DNA of 15,821 bases from JARRNO01 sp037384885. GTDB lineage: Bacteria; Acidobacteriota; UBA4820; DSQY01. The position numbers and the translations under genes are program-made. Where the stretch lies: positions 1-15,821 of the forward strand of contig JARRNO010000062.1 in assembly GCA_037384885.1 (NCBI GenBank), given 5' to 3'. The notes under the pieces are model-generated. The model did not search any database. It saw nothing but the letters and a program-made list of their open reading frames with translations, and had not been told where the DNA came from. This document shows, in pieces, positions 1 through 8,784 of the stretch. The stretch's first letter is position 1. Each line of letters begins with the position of its first letter.

Positions 1-935
1 CTGCCGAGGAAGAAAAGCTTGAGGAAGGCTTGTCCGGCAGCTGGAGCGTGACCCGTCTTCAGCACCTCACCGCCTGTCCCTATCAGTTTTTCGCCGGCGA
101 CGTGCTGGGGCTTGAGCCGTTGGAGTTTCCAGCCCCCGGGCTCGACCCGGCCCGGCGAGGGAGTCTCATTCACAAGGCGCTCAAACTTTTTGCGGAAGGA
201 TTGGCAGACAACGCGCCTGATTGGCCCGGGGACGGCGCCGCCGCGCAGCGCTGGCTTCGCCGGGTGGTGGACATAGTCCTCGCCGAGCTTCCCGATTCCC
301 CTCCGCGCCGTGCGGAGCACCTCCGCCTTCTGGGTGAAGCGCCCGGAGAGGGCATTCTGATCAGCTGGCTGGAACAGGAAAGGCTGCGCGCCCGGGATGG
401 ATGGTCCTTTGCGGCCGCCGAATTGTCCTTCGCGGGGCTGCAGGTGGGAGGCTTGAGCCTGAAGGGAAGAATCGACCGGGTGGATTGCAGCCACCAGGGA
501 GGTGTCGCGGTCTGGGATTACAAGACCGGCGAACCGCCCGGCTCCGAAGAAGTGGAAACCGCCTTGACCGAGCTACAGGTCCCGGCTTATCTTGATGCGC
601 TTCGTCGCGGCGCCGTCGAGGGGTTTGACGCCGCCGGCCGGCCCCTTTCCGGGGGATACATCTCCCTAAAGGACCCCGACAAAATCAAAGTGGAATCCCT
701 GAAGCCCGGTGGCGGCTGGAACGAGTTCCTCGACCGGTGGGAATCTCTCCTGGCCGAGCGGCTTTTGCCGGCGCGTTCCGGCGCCTTCCCCGCGCGGCCC
801 ACACCCAAACCCACCGGAATCAACGACAGAGACAAGAGCGCCTGCCGTTATTGCTCCTTCTTCAATCTGTGCGGATATTTCGACGACCCCGCCAACGCCG
901 GGGCCGGCCTGGACGAAAGCGGGAGCGACTCATGA
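1..935 (+). CDS. addB: AddB-like PD-(D/E)XK nuclease with Fe-S cluster motif, C-terminal part (5' end outside window)
   Basis: The reading frame is open to the left edge, so this is the C-terminal end of a longer protein; the TTG at 30 is not a credible start. The visible part is a RecB/AddB-type nuclease domain: an RGSLIHKAL histidine motif, GRIDRVD with an acidic metal ligand, the catalytic WDYKTG (Asp codon at 516, Lys at 522), and LQVPAYL supplying the family glutamine. A cysteine in the 'ACPYQF' context (codon at 75) pairs with a C-x2-C-x5-C group (Cys codons at 843, 852, 870). This is the spacing of the 4Fe-4S cluster that pins the AddB nuclease domain. In AddAB, this subunit cuts one DNA strand during double-strand-end processing. 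The stop overlaps the next start as ATGA (932-935), implying translational coupling. The AddB-versus-other assignment rests on this cysteine layout and the AddA neighbour; the N-terminal half cannot be seen. Confidence 0.85.
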   Translation, partial: AEEEKLEEGLSGSWSVTRLQHLTACPYQFFAGDVLGLEPLEFPAPGLDPARRGSLIHKALKLFAEGLADNAPDWPGDGAAAQRWLRRVVDIVLAELPDSPPRRAEHLRLLGEAPGEGILISWLEQERLRARDGWSFAAAELSFAGLQVGGLSLKGRIDRVDCSHQGGVAVWDYKTGEPPGSEEVETALTELQVPAYLDALRRGAVEGFDAAGRPLSGGYISLKDPDKIKVESLKPGGGWNEFLDRWESLLAERLLPARSGAFPARPTPKPTGINDRDKSACRYCSFFNLCGYFDDPANAGAGLDESGSDS

Positions 936-3900
936 CGCCAGCGGCTCCAGATCTTGAAAGACGTGAACGAGCCCTGCAGGCCACGGGCAGCTTCATCCTC
1001 GATGCGCCGGCAGGTTCGGGCAAAACGGCCCTGCTCACGGCCCGCTTTCTGGCGCTGCTGGCGGAGGTGGCCCACCCCCGGCAAATCCTTGCCGTCACGT
1101 TTACGAGAAAAGCCGCGGCGGAAATGACGACGCGGATCACCCAGACACTGAAAGCGGCGCGCAAGGGGACGCCTCTCGACGGTGACAACCCCTGGAACGA
1201 CCGCCTCCTGTGCTTGGCCCGGAATGCCCTGGATGCTCATCCCGAACGCGCCGCGCTCCTCGAAAGTCCCGACGCATTCCTCGTGAGCACCTTCCACGGC
1301 TTCTGTGCCTCGCTGCTTCGCGCTTGGCCGCTGGAGGCCGGCCTTCCACCGGGGCTGGACCTTTTGGACGAGCTGTCGCAAGAGGCGCTCTTGGAGGAGG
1401 TCTTGGATGCCCTCGTGACGCCGCTGTCTTCGGGAAAGGAACGCGGCCCCGTCGCCGAAGCCTTTACACGCCGGCTGGCGGCGGCGGACAATAATCTCTC
1501 CGCATTGAGGGGCCAGCTGAAAAGCCTTTTGGAGCGCCGGGACAGGCTCGTCCCTCTCGGAGCCTACCTTGCAGGCCCCGGAGCGCCGGAAGAAATGGAA
1601 AGGCGGTTGGCTGCTTTTGCAGATCATCTGCTGGCACCGCTTTCATCGTTCTTCCAGAATCACGCCGCACAATGGGAGGGGATCGTTCGTTCGCTGCAGG
1701 GGGGACAATCTCCTGAAGCAGGCGCCATGCCCTTTGCGGTTCCTGGGTCGGGGCTTAAGGACCTGGCGAGCTGGAAAGCGGCTGCGGAGGTTCTGGTCAC
1801 GGGCACGGGGACCCCCAGGAAGATCTTCCCCCGTTCTCTTTTCCCGCCGGGGTTCAACAAGACGGAAGAAGGGCTGTTTCTTCAGAATCTTCCCCCCGAA
1901 AAGGCCAAGGACCTGGCTTTCGTGAAAAAGTGGCCCGACCCGGCCGGGGACAACGTGGGCCGGGAGGCTCTGACGGACATGCTTCTTCTGGCCGGCGAGG
2001 CCCTGGAGCGATTGGCAGGCGCCATGAGAAGGCGCGGCGTCGATTTCCAGGAACTGGAGCTTGCGGCTCTCAGGGCGTTGAACCATTCCGACAGGCCGGG
2101 AGAGAGCCTGATCTTCTATCATGAACACCTGCAGCACATGCTCGTGGATGAAGCCCAGGACATGAACGACACCCAGTTGAACATCCTCAGCGCCCTCGCA
2201 TCGGGTTGGGAGCCGGGAGACGGGCGCACCCTCTTTGTGGTGGGAGATCCGAAACAGTCCATCTACCGGTTCCGCAGGGCCGAGGTGAGTCTTTTCGAAG
2301 GTCTCAAGAAGCGAGGCTTGACGCGAAGCGGCGAAGCGGACTTGCGGCTGGAGAACCTGAGGCTGGAGGCTAATTTCCGTTCACGGCCCCACCTTCTGAA
2401 ATTTTCCAACGAGGTGTTCGGCCGCCTGATGGCCAACCCTGACAGGGCCTACGACGAGGTGGACTTTGTTCCTGCAAAGGCTGTCAGAGAGCCCTTGAGC
2501 GAGCCGCCCGGAACCACGATCGCGCTCTTTTCCTACAAGAACGGGAGGTCCGGAGAAGAAAGCAGAACCCGGGGCGAGGCCGGAATGCTGGAAGCACGCT
2601 ACGTGGCCGCCAGAACCGCCCTCCTGCATCGTTCGTTCCCGGATCGTACCCTTGGTATTCTCATTCCCGACCGGACGCGATTGAGCCTTTTCGTCGGTGC
2701 GTTCGACGAATTGGGAGTTCCTCTGCGCATCACTGAGGGCATCCCCATGCTGGACCGGCCGGAAGTCAGGCATCTTTTGGCCCTCTTTACGGCGATGGTC
2801 CGGCCGTACGACGATCTGGCCTGGGCCGGCGCGCTGCGTTCTCCATGGTGCCGCGTGGGAAACCGCGTCTTGAAATCCCTGGCGGACAGTTCGCCGGAGA
2901 TCCCCTGGAGGGAACGGATCTTAAATGGAGGTGAAATAGATCCGGAGGTGGAACGCTTTGGCCGGGCCGTAAGGAACTCGGTTCCGGATATGGGAAGGGA
3001 ACGTTACGATTTTTCGCTCCAGCATCTCTGGGAGATACTCGGGGGTCCCGAGTCGGTGGCCTCCCAATACCGCGAAAGCGGCGTAGCAAACTGTCTCGCT
3101 TTTTTCGAAACGCTCCGCCGCTGCTCGGGCCTTCCGGCAGAGGACGCCGTCCTCCGGCTCGGAAGAGAACTGTCAGCGGCCTTCACCCCGCCCGATCCGC
3201 GCGGGGCCTTCTCGAAGGTATCCCTGATGACGGTCCACAAGGCCAAGGGCCTGGAATTCGACCACGTATTCGCCGTGAACCTTGACCGAAAGGTGAGAAG
3301 AAGGGGCGGTCTTAAACTGCCGCCCTTCCTCATGGACTGCATACCCGGAACGTCCCGGAAACTTCTCGTCGCATCGGCAAAAGACCGCCGAACCCGGAAG
3401 GAGTCGCTGGCGGGTTTTCTGCTGAGCGAACTCGACTTCAGGCGGCAGCGGGCCGAAGCGCTCAGGAGATTTTACGTGGCGGCGACGAGGGCGCGGGAAG
3501 GGCTGACTCTCACGGGTCTCCTGCCTTTCAACAAGCAGGGACCCTCGACGGGTGGGAACCATCCTTCACCGGCCGCCTTTCTTTACGAGTTGGACCGGGA
3601 TGGGATCTTTGAAGGTCTGTCTGCGGCGGCGGTTCTTGACCCGGAAATCCCAAGGGTGCCCGTGCGTCCTCCCGCATTCGCTGAAGAGACTGGAGCCGTC
3701 GTTCCCTTCGATCCCGAACCCGTCCCCTATGAAATAAGCAGCCCAAGCCGCCTGGCAGAGGAGACGGCCGTGCCGGTCAGGCCCGGCGAAGAAGAGCAGG
3801 ACCCCGATGCACGCGTTCGGGGGGTGGTGCTCCACAGGCTTTTGGAAACGTTGGCCCGCGACGGCGCGCTTCCAGGTGCCGGGCCGGTGGCATCGGCACT

Positions 3901-4321
3901 GGGCGCCGAGGGCGTCGATTTATCCAGGGCCGAAGATCTGGCCGCGGATCTTTTGGAGGAGGCCCGGCGGGTCTGGGAGCTTCCCGAGTTGGTAGAGGCC
4001 CGGCGCAAGGCGGTTCAGGTTCGACCGGAATGGGGGCTGGAAGATCACGACGGCGGAAAGCGTCTCCGGGTTGGGCGCGTGGACCTCTTCCTTCGTTTAG
4101 AGGAAGAAGCGTTTCTGGTGGATTTCAAGACCGGGCGCCCGTCCTCCGACTCAGGCCGGTGGATCGCTGATGAGATCAAGAAATATCACCCCCAGTTGAA
4201 GGCCTATAAAGAGATGACCCACAGGCTGACAGGTATGCCGGAGACCCGTATCCGGGCCGTTCTGATCTTTACATCGCTGCCGCAGTGGGTGGAACTCCAG
4301 CCTGGAGGATGGAATTCATGA
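932..4321 (+). CDS. addA: AddA-like UvrD-family helicase-nuclease
   Basis: A 1129-residue ATP-dependent 3'-5' helicase with a C-terminal nuclease, acting on double-strand DNA ends for recombinational repair. All SF1A motifs are visible: Walker A APAGSGKT (residues 25-32), motif Ia with VTFTRKAAAEM, DEAQD (406-410), GDPKQSIYRFRRAE, ANFRSRP, VHKAKGLEF (768-776) and YVAATRAR (848-855). The C-terminus carries RGVVLHRLLE, GRVDLF, VDFKTGR (catalytic Asp 1064, Lys 1066) and YHPQLKAY, an apparently active PD-(D/E)XK nuclease. Both this subunit and its upstream partner keep nuclease motifs, which fits AddAB rather than RecBC. The ATG at 932 is chosen over upstream in-frame starts because it gives an ATGA overlap, has GGGAG six bases upstream, and places Walker A at the expected distance from the N-terminus. 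Length is within the family range. Confidence 0.93.
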   Translation: MTPAAPDLERRERALQATGSFILDAPAGSGKTALLTARFLALLAEVAHPRQILAVTFTRKAAAEMTTRITQTLKAARKGTPLDGDNPWNDRLLCLARNALDAHPERAALLESPDAFLVSTFHGFCASLLRAWPLEAGLPPGLDLLDELSQEALLEEVLDALVTPLSSGKERGPVAEAFTRRLAAADNNLSALRGQLKSLLERRDRLVPLGAYLAGPGAPEEMERRLAAFADHLLAPLSSFFQNHAAQWEGIVRSLQGGQSPEAGAMPFAVPGSGLKDLASWKAAAEVLVTGTGTPRKIFPRSLFPPGFNKTEEGLFLQNLPPEKAKDLAFVKKWPDPAGDNVGREALTDMLLLAGEALERLAGAMRRRGVDFQELELAALRALNHSDRPGESLIFYHEHLQHMLVDEAQDMNDTQLNILSALASGWEPGDGRTLFVVGDPKQSIYRFRRAEVSLFEGLKKRGLTRSGEADLRLENLRLEANFRSRPHLLKFSNEVFGRLMANPDRAYDEVDFVPAKAVREPLSEPPGTTIALFSYKNGRSGEESRTRGEAGMLEARYVAARTALLHRSFPDRTLGILIPDRTRLSLFVGAFDELGVPLRITEGIPMLDRPEVRHLLALFTAMVRPYDDLAWAGALRSPWCRVGNRVLKSLADSSPEIPWRERILNGGEIDPEVERFGRAVRNSVPDMGRERYDFSLQHLWEILGGPESVASQYRESGVANCLAFFETLRRCSGLPAEDAVLRLGRELSAAFTPPDPRGAFSKVSLMTVHKAKGLEFDHVFAVNLDRKVRRRGGLKLPPFLMDCIPGTSRKLLVASAKDRRTRKESLAGFLLSELDFRRQRAEALRRFYVAATRAREGLTLTGLLPFNKQGPSTGGNHPSPAAFLYELDRDGIFEGLSAAAVLDPEIPRVPVRPPAFAEETGAVVPFDPEPVPYEISSPSRLAEETAVPVRPGEEEQDPDARVRGVVLHRLLETLARDGALPGAGPVASALGAEGVDLSRAEDLAADLLEEARRVWELPELVEARRKAVQVRPEWGLEDHDGGKRLRVGRVDLFLRLEEEAFLVDFKTGRPSSDSGRWIADEIKKYHPQLKAYKEMTHRLTGMPETRIRAVLIFTSLPQWVELQPGGWNS

Positions 4322-4596
4322 CAAGAAAACTCGAAGAGCTGAGATCTGTGGGCCCCGCCACCATGCAGGATCTGGGCGCCCTGGGGGTCCATTCGGTGGA
4401 AGCGCTGGCAAAGTGCGAGCCGGCCGATCTGTACCGGCGGCTCTGCCGGCTCAAGGGCCGCCGCGTGGATCCATGCTGCCTCGACGTCTTTTCTTGCGCG
4501 GTGGCGCAAGCCCGGGACCCGGAACTCCCCGAGCCGCTCCGCGACTGGTGGGCGTGGTCCAGGATCCGGAAGGATGCGGAACGGGGACCCAAGTGA
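4318..4596 (+). CDS. Cdd1 / 'pathogenicity locus' helix-hairpin-helix protein
   Basis: A 92-residue protein. The N-terminus reads as a helix-hairpin-helix (ELRSVGPATMQDLGALGVHS, residues 7-26), followed by ADLYRRLCRLKGRRVDPCCLDVF (36-58), the signature of the small Cdd1 family often annotated 'pathogenicity locus' or, in some genomes, 'mitomycin resistance protein'. The function of the family is not settled; HhH motifs normally bind DNA backbone without sequence specificity. The C-terminus has a Trp-rich DWWAWSRIRK segment. The ATG at 4318 overlaps the helicase stop as ATGA. A GGAGG at 4304-4308 sits nine bases upstream; the in-frame ATG at 4309 would collide with it. Placement as third gene of the operon suggests a role with double-strand-break processing, which is inference. 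Confidence 0.85.
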   Translation: MTRKLEELRSVGPATMQDLGALGVHSVEALAKCEPADLYRRLCRLKGRRVDPCCLDVFSCAVAQARDPELPEPLRDWWAWSRIRKDAERGPK

Positions 4597-4612
4597 GGTC
4601 CGGCGTCCCGTG

Positions 4613-4618
4613 TATACT
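4613..4618 (+). promoter_or_regulatory. possible -10 hexamer ahead of the small membrane protein gene
   Basis: TATACT in the 63-base gap, 42 bases before the next start. No good -35 is visible at 16-18 bases upstream, so this is weak. The same hexamer occurs upstream of the genes at 7155 and 11991. Confidence 0.2.
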
Positions 4619-4659
4619 CGTCGCAGGACCGCAATGATCTTTCTTTAAGGAGCTGGAGG

Positions 4660-5013
4660 ATGCACGACTATTCGACCTTGAATTACCTGATCGGCGGCGG
4701 AGCCTGTTCGGTCTGGTTCTTTCTCTATCTGTATCTTTCGCTGTGCCTGCACGTCATTGGAAACAAGACGGGCGTGCCCAACGCCTGGCTGGCCTGGATT
4801 CCCATCATCAATCTGTGGGTGGTGGTCCGGGCGGGCGACAAGGGGCTCTGGTGGATCATCATGTTTTTCATCCCCCTGATCAACATTATCTTCGGCGTTC
4901 TGATCTGGGTCGCCATCGCCGAACGGCGGGGCAAGCCGGGCTGGATCGGCATCCTCACGATCATCCCGGTCGTGAATATCCTCATTCCGGGGTATCTGGC
5001 CTTTTCCGAGTAA
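4660..5013 (+). CDS. DUF5684-like small membrane protein
   Basis: A 117-residue integral membrane protein with about three hydrophobic segments (residues 12-34, 62-86, 94-113) and a shorter hydrophobic stretch at 43-57. The pattern 'AWIPIINLWVVVRAG ... WWIIMFFIPLINIIF ... IAERRGKPGWIGILTIIPVVN' matches the DUF5684 type, small inner-membrane proteins in which a P-[IL]-[IL]-N motif recurs before or inside each helix. Function is unknown; related segments are sometimes found attached to signal-peptidase-like proteins. AAGGAGCTGGAGG lies directly before the ATG. It follows the repair operon on the same strand after 63 bases and converges on speA, so it may be co-transcribed or have its own promoter. 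There is no evidence of a link to DNA repair. Confidence 0.75.
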   Translation: MHDYSTLNYLIGGGACSVWFFLYLYLSLCLHVIGNKTGVPNAWLAWIPIINLWVVVRAGDKGLWWIIMFFIPLINIIFGVLIWVAIAERRGKPGWIGILTIIPVVNILIPGYLAFSE

Positions 5014-5019
5014 CGGGGA

Positions 5020-5032
5020 GCCGCCCGGCGGC
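5020..5032. terminator. GC-rich hairpin between convergent genes
   Basis: GCCGCCCGGCGGC is a perfect short stem with a 3-base loop in the 26-base gap between the two stop codons. There is no T-run on either strand, so classical intrinsic termination is not clear. Confidence 0.25.
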
Positions 5033-5039
5033 GGGCTGG

Positions 5040-6968
5040 TTACTCCAGGTAGGTATAACCTTCCAGCCCTTCTTCCAGAAACTTCTTGATCCTCGCGGAC
5101 TCCTTGATGGTGATCCGCTTTTCTTCAATGCTCTGCTCCACCACCTTGCGGATTGAATTCATGACGTCCCGCTTCTGGTACTGCATGTAGCCGAGAACGT
5201 CGCGCACGCGGTCGCCCTCGATGGTTTTGTCGATGCGGTACTTGTTGCGTCCCGTAATGCTGACATGGACCGTGTTGGTGTCACCGAAGAGGTTGTGCAG
5301 GTCGCCCAGCGCCTCCTGGTACGCTCCGACAAGAAAGACCCCCAGGTAGTATGGGTCCTTCCCGTTGAATTCGTGGAGGTCGATGGTGTTGCGGACGTCA
5401 TGCAGGTCGATGAACTGGTCCACCTTGCCGTCCGAATCGCACGTGATGTCGGCCAGCGTGGCCTTGCGGGACGGTTGCTGGTTCAACTTGTGGATGGGGC
5501 AGATGGGAAAGAGCTGCTTGACGGCCCAGTGGTCGGGAAGGCTCTGAAAAACAGAGAGGTTGCCGTAGTAGGTGTCGGAAATGAATCGGTCCAGGTTTTC
5601 CAGTTCGTCCGGGACGTAATCCAGCCCGTGGATGATCTTGGCGATGCGGTGGCAGATGAGCCAGAACATCTTCTCCACCAGGGCGCGATGCGGCAGCGAC
5701 ATCATGCCGACGTTGAAAAGGGTCAGGGTTTCATCGCGGATCTGAATGGCGTCGTGGTAGGATTCCTGGAAATTCTTGACCGAGAGCTTTTTTAAAACGT
5801 CGTTGAGCGAAGTCACGGATTCGGGCGCGTCGTCGGGAATCTCCAGCGGCTTGGACTCATCAATCAGCTCACTGGTTCCCAGGATGTTGAAAACCAGGAC
5901 CGAATGGTAGGCCACCAGGGCGCGGCCGCTTTCCGAGATGATGTTGGGGTGGGGGATGTTCAGTTCCTCGCAGATTTCGGCCAACGCCGAAACGACGTCG
6001 CTGGCGTATTCTTCAATCGTGTAGTTGGCGCTCGAGGAGAAGTTGGTCTTGCTCCCGTCGTAGTCCACGGCAAGCCCTCCGCCCACGTCGAAGTAACGGA
6101 CCTTGATCCCAAGGCGAACCAGTTCGGCGAAAATGCGGCTGCTTTCGCGCATGGCGTCCTTGATGCTCTGGATGGAGGTGATCTGCGAGCCCAGATGGAA
6201 ATGAAGGAGCTGGAGACAGTCCTCCATGCGAGCATCCTTCAGCTGCTCGATGGCTTCCAGGATTTCCGAAGGGAATAGACCGAATTTGGACTTGTCGCCC
6301 CCTGAACTCTCCCATTTGCCGCGGCCCCGGGTGGCCAGCTTGGCGCGAATCCCGATGTAGGGGCGCACTTTCAGCTTTTTGGACCAGCGGATCACTATGG
6401 GAAGCTCGGAGGGTTTTTCCACCACGATGATCGTCTTGCGGCCCATCTTGGTCGCCCAGAGGGCGATTTCGATGAATTCGTCGTCCTTGTACCCGTTGCA
6501 GATAATCGGGGCGTTGAGGTTTTCTTGGCTGGCAAGGACGATGAGAAGCTCGGCCTTCGTTCCGGCTTCCAGCCCGAAGTCGAACGGTTGTCCGAAGTCC
6601 ACGATGTCCTCGACCACCTGCCGGTTCTGGTTAACTTTGACGGGATAGACGCCGTGGTACTTGCCCCGGTAGTTGTACGTCTCGATGGCCTTCTGGAAGG
6701 CGCTCTGAATTTCCTCGATGCGCTTTTTCAGAATGTCCGTAAAGCGGATGAGAAGGGGCGGGTCGAGATCCCGAAGCCGGAGGCTGTCCACGAATTCCTT
6801 GATATCCAGGTACTTCTGCCGGTTCTTGTCGGGAAGAACCATCATGTTGCCCTTCGGGTTGATGTCAAAGAAGCCCTGTCCCCATTCGGCGACGTTGTAG
6901 AGCTCCCGCGCTTCGTCTATGGACCATTTTGAGAGAGTCGTCTGATCCTTCAGCTTGATTTTCTGCAA
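5040..6968 (-). CDS. speA: biosynthetic arginine decarboxylase
   Basis: A 642-residue PLP-dependent fold-III decarboxylase converting arginine to agmatine, the first step of the agmatine route to putrescine. The E. coli enzyme is 658 residues. PLP lysine 111 lies in GVYPVKVNQ. The barrel carries HFHLGSQI (257-263) and FDVGGGLAVDYDG (293-305), then SESGRALVAYHSV. The C-terminal part has the arginine-decarboxylase-specific PICPIHKLNQQP and FLVGAYQEALGDLHNLFGD. The start is taken as TTG (6968-6966): the frame has a TGA seven codons upstream, no ATG or GTG occurs in between, and AGGGGA is correctly spaced before the TTG. The gene is single, convergent to the membrane protein gene on its 3' side and divergent from the metallopeptidase on its 5' side. 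No attenuator or riboswitch was recognised upstream. Confidence 0.97.
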   Translation of the reverse strand: MQKIKLKDQTTLSKWSIDEARELYNVAEWGQGFFDINPKGNMMVLPDKNRQKYLDIKEFVDSLRLRDLDPPLLIRFTDILKKRIEEIQSAFQKAIETYNYRGKYHGVYPVKVNQNRQVVEDIVDFGQPFDFGLEAGTKAELLIVLASQENLNAPIICNGYKDDEFIEIALWATKMGRKTIIVVEKPSELPIVIRWSKKLKVRPYIGIRAKLATRGRGKWESSGGDKSKFGLFPSEILEAIEQLKDARMEDCLQLLHFHLGSQITSIQSIKDAMRESSRIFAELVRLGIKVRYFDVGGGLAVDYDGSKTNFSSSANYTIEEYASDVVSALAEICEELNIPHPNIISESGRALVAYHSVLVFNILGTSELIDESKPLEIPDDAPESVTSLNDVLKKLSVKNFQESYHDAIQIRDETLTLFNVGMMSLPHRALVEKMFWLICHRIAKIIHGLDYVPDELENLDRFISDTYYGNLSVFQSLPDHWAVKQLFPICPIHKLNQQPSRKATLADITCDSDGKVDQFIDLHDVRNTIDLHEFNGKDPYYLGVFLVGAYQEALGDLHNLFGDTNTVHVSITGRNKYRIDKTIEGDRVRDVLGYMQYQKRDVMNSIRKVVEQSIEEKRITIKESARIKKFLEEGLEGYTYLE

Positions 6969-7127
6969 CGTGGATCCCCTTTCACATCAGCCATCACCGG
7001 AACATTCCGTCGCCGGGGTTTCAATTGCTTCAATCATCTATTTTAATACACAATCCCCTCTCAATGAATGACAACGCGCTGACGGCGCCGCGAATTTCTG
7101 TCCCGTACAATGAATCCCGCACTTTGG

Positions 7128-7133
7128 TATACT
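7128..7133 (+). promoter_or_regulatory. possible -10 hexamer for the metallopeptidase gene
   Basis: TATACT 21 bases before the chosen ATG at 7155, in the 186-base divergent gap between speA and this gene. No convincing -35 is seen. Confidence 0.22.
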
Positions 7134-7154
7134 CCCTTCCCTTCGGAGGGATGC

Positions 7155-7898
7155 ATGCAAGGGAGCGGAATTCTGACCGCTCTGGTGGTCAATGGAAGGC
7201 GGGTTCCGGTTGCCGTGGTCAGCAGCGTGAGGCGCAGAACCGTCTGCGTCCAGGTGTATCCGGACGGTTCCGTGGTCGTCCGTATTCCGGCCGGGCTTCC
7301 GCTCTCGAGCGCCAGACGTTTTTTTGAGACGAAAAGGCAGTGGGCGGCGGCCAAGGTGGAAGCGGCGCACAGAACTGCAGCGAGCCGTCCTTCCCGGACC
7401 TTCCGCGACGGTGAAAAGATCCTGTTTCTGGGACGGGAGCGCTCGATCAAGATCGGACCAGATCCGGGACGGCGGGCCGGCTGCGAGCTGGTGGGAGACG
7501 ATCTGCTTCTGAACGTGGTCCGGCAAGAGGAGGGCGTGCGGAAGGCCGAGGCGGACCGCTTGGTGGCTCAGTGGTTCCTGAGCCGGGCCGGGGTGGTTTT
7601 TCCGACCCGGATCGAGAGGCTTGCGCCCGCTGCGGGAGCCTCCCCGGCCCGGGTATCCTACCGCCGGAACCGGAGCCGCTGGGGGAGCTGCAATGCTGAG
7701 GCGAAGCACCTGACCTTCAATTGGCAGCTCCTGATGGCCCCCCTGGACATCGTAGATTATGTCGTTCTCCACGAGCTTTGTCACCTGAGGGTCTCCAACC
7801 ATTCCTCCGCCTTCTGGGCCCTTGTGGAAAGAAGCATGCCGGATTTCAGGGAAAGGCGAGGACATCTGAAAAGTCTCGGCTGGCGCTACGTCCTCTGA
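7155..7898 (+). CDS. YgjP-type (DUF45) zinc metallopeptidase
   Basis: A 247-residue M48-like metallopeptidase of the YgjP/DUF45 family, the group related to SprT. The C-terminal half contains the family block SRWGSCN, then NWQLLMAP, then YVVLHELCHL with the HExxH zinc site (His 206, Glu 207, His 210), followed by NHSSAFWALV, all in the usual order. The N-terminal third is a beta-rich domain typical of the family. No signal peptide is seen, so it is probably cytoplasmic. Substrates of the family are not well established. The ATG at 7155 is preferred to the in-frame ATG at 7110 because GGAGG (7145-7149) lies five bases before it and nothing comparable precedes 7110. Divergent from speA; a 127-base gap separates it from the DUF169 gene. 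Confidence 0.88.
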   Translation: MQGSGILTALVVNGRRVPVAVVSSVRRRTVCVQVYPDGSVVVRIPAGLPLSSARRFFETKRQWAAAKVEAAHRTAASRPSRTFRDGEKILFLGRERSIKIGPDPGRRAGCELVGDDLLLNVVRQEEGVRKAEADRLVAQWFLSRAGVVFPTRIERLAPAAGASPARVSYRRNRSRWGSCNAEAKHLTFNWQLLMAPLDIVDYVVLHELCHLRVSNHSSAFWALVERSMPDFRERRGHLKSLGWRYVL

Positions 7899-8025
7899 GA
7901 TGAGGCCCACGCCATTCCGGCACGCCCGCTTGCGACATTTGCCCCATTTCCCATCCCCTCGGCGGATTTGCTTCACACCCGGCAGGCAGCGACATAATGT
8001 TTCTCTTATCCAGGAGGAGAAGCTC

Positions 8026-8784
8026 ATGGAAAGCCTGATCGCCAAATCTCTGAACCTTCGCTACGAACCCGTCGCGGTGCTGTTCACTTACCAGCGCCCG
8101 CAGGGAGCGGCGCAGTTCAAGGAAAAGCGCTGGGGCTGCGTCATGTCCATGCTGCGTGTGGCGGCCCGAGGATATACAGCGGTGTTTGACCGCAAAACCA
8201 TCGCCTGTATGGGAGGCCAGGTGGGCCTCTGCTTTGGCGACTCCTACAAGGGGCACGACGTGGAGCGTTTCCTGTCCACCGGCTCGCCGGGCAAACAGGA
8301 AGGCCTCGGGTTCTTCAAAAGCCCCGAGCTGGCCCGGGATTTCGTGGACATGCTGCCCCGCGAGGATATTCCCGAGCCGTACGTCGTGCTCAAGCCCCTG
8401 CGCAAGGTCAATTTTAAAGAGGAGAGCCCCCGCGTCATCGTTTTCATGGGCAACGGAGACCAGATTTCGGCCCTGACGGTCCTGGCCAACTACGACAGGC
8501 CCGGCGGCGATGCAGTGATGGTGCCGTTCGCCTCGGGATGCCAGACCATCTGCCTGCTTCCCTACGTCGAATCGCAGCGCAAGCACCCGAAGGCGGTTCT
8601 TGGCGGCATGGATATACAGGCGCGTCCCCATCTCGACCCCGATATCCTGACCTTCGCCGTACCGTATGTCCTCTACGAGCGTATGGAGGCCAACGTTCCC
8701 GGAAGCTTCCTCGAGAAGGGCACCTGGGCGAAGATGTGGACGCGGAACAAAGAGGAAGAGCCGCCTGAGGCGGTGGAGGGCTGA
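8026..8784 (+). CDS. DUF169 domain protein
   Basis: A 252-residue protein matching the DUF169 family, common in anaerobic bacteria and archaea and of unknown biochemical role. Recognisable features are the N-terminal 'EPVAVLF' segment, RWGCVMSML, then FDRKTIACMGGQVGLCFGD, FASGCQTICLLPY and the C-terminal FAVPYVLYERM. Five cysteines (38, 61, 69, 172, 176) lie in these conserved blocks and could bind metal or a cofactor; that is inference. No membrane segment or signal peptide. AGGAGGAG at 8012-8019 precedes the ATG at 8026. An in-frame upstream start at 7900 would overlap nothing useful and lacks a ribosome site. It converges on the polyferredoxin gene with only 11 bases between the two stop codons. 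Confidence 0.88.
   Translation: MESLIAKSLNLRYEPVAVLFTYQRPQGAAQFKEKRWGCVMSMLRVAARGYTAVFDRKTIACMGGQVGLCFGDSYKGHDVERFLSTGSPGKQEGLGFFKSPELARDFVDMLPREDIPEPYVVLKPLRKVNFKEESPRVIVFMGNGDQISALTVLANYDRPGGDAVMVPFASGCQTICLLPYVESQRKHPKAVLGGMDIQARPHLDPDILTFAVPYVLYERMEANVPGSFLEKGTWAKMWTRNKEEEPPEAVEG

Noticed and set aside
737..931. Upstream extension of the helicase gene
   Set aside because: It would overlap the AddB-like gene by about 200 bases. The added residues resemble no helicase N-terminus, and the ATG at 932 has the overlap and ribosome site.
7038..8045. 335-codon minus-strand open frame over the metallopeptidase gene
   Set aside because: Antisense to a well-supported HExxH gene, low-complexity basic composition, no ribosome site or recognisable domain.
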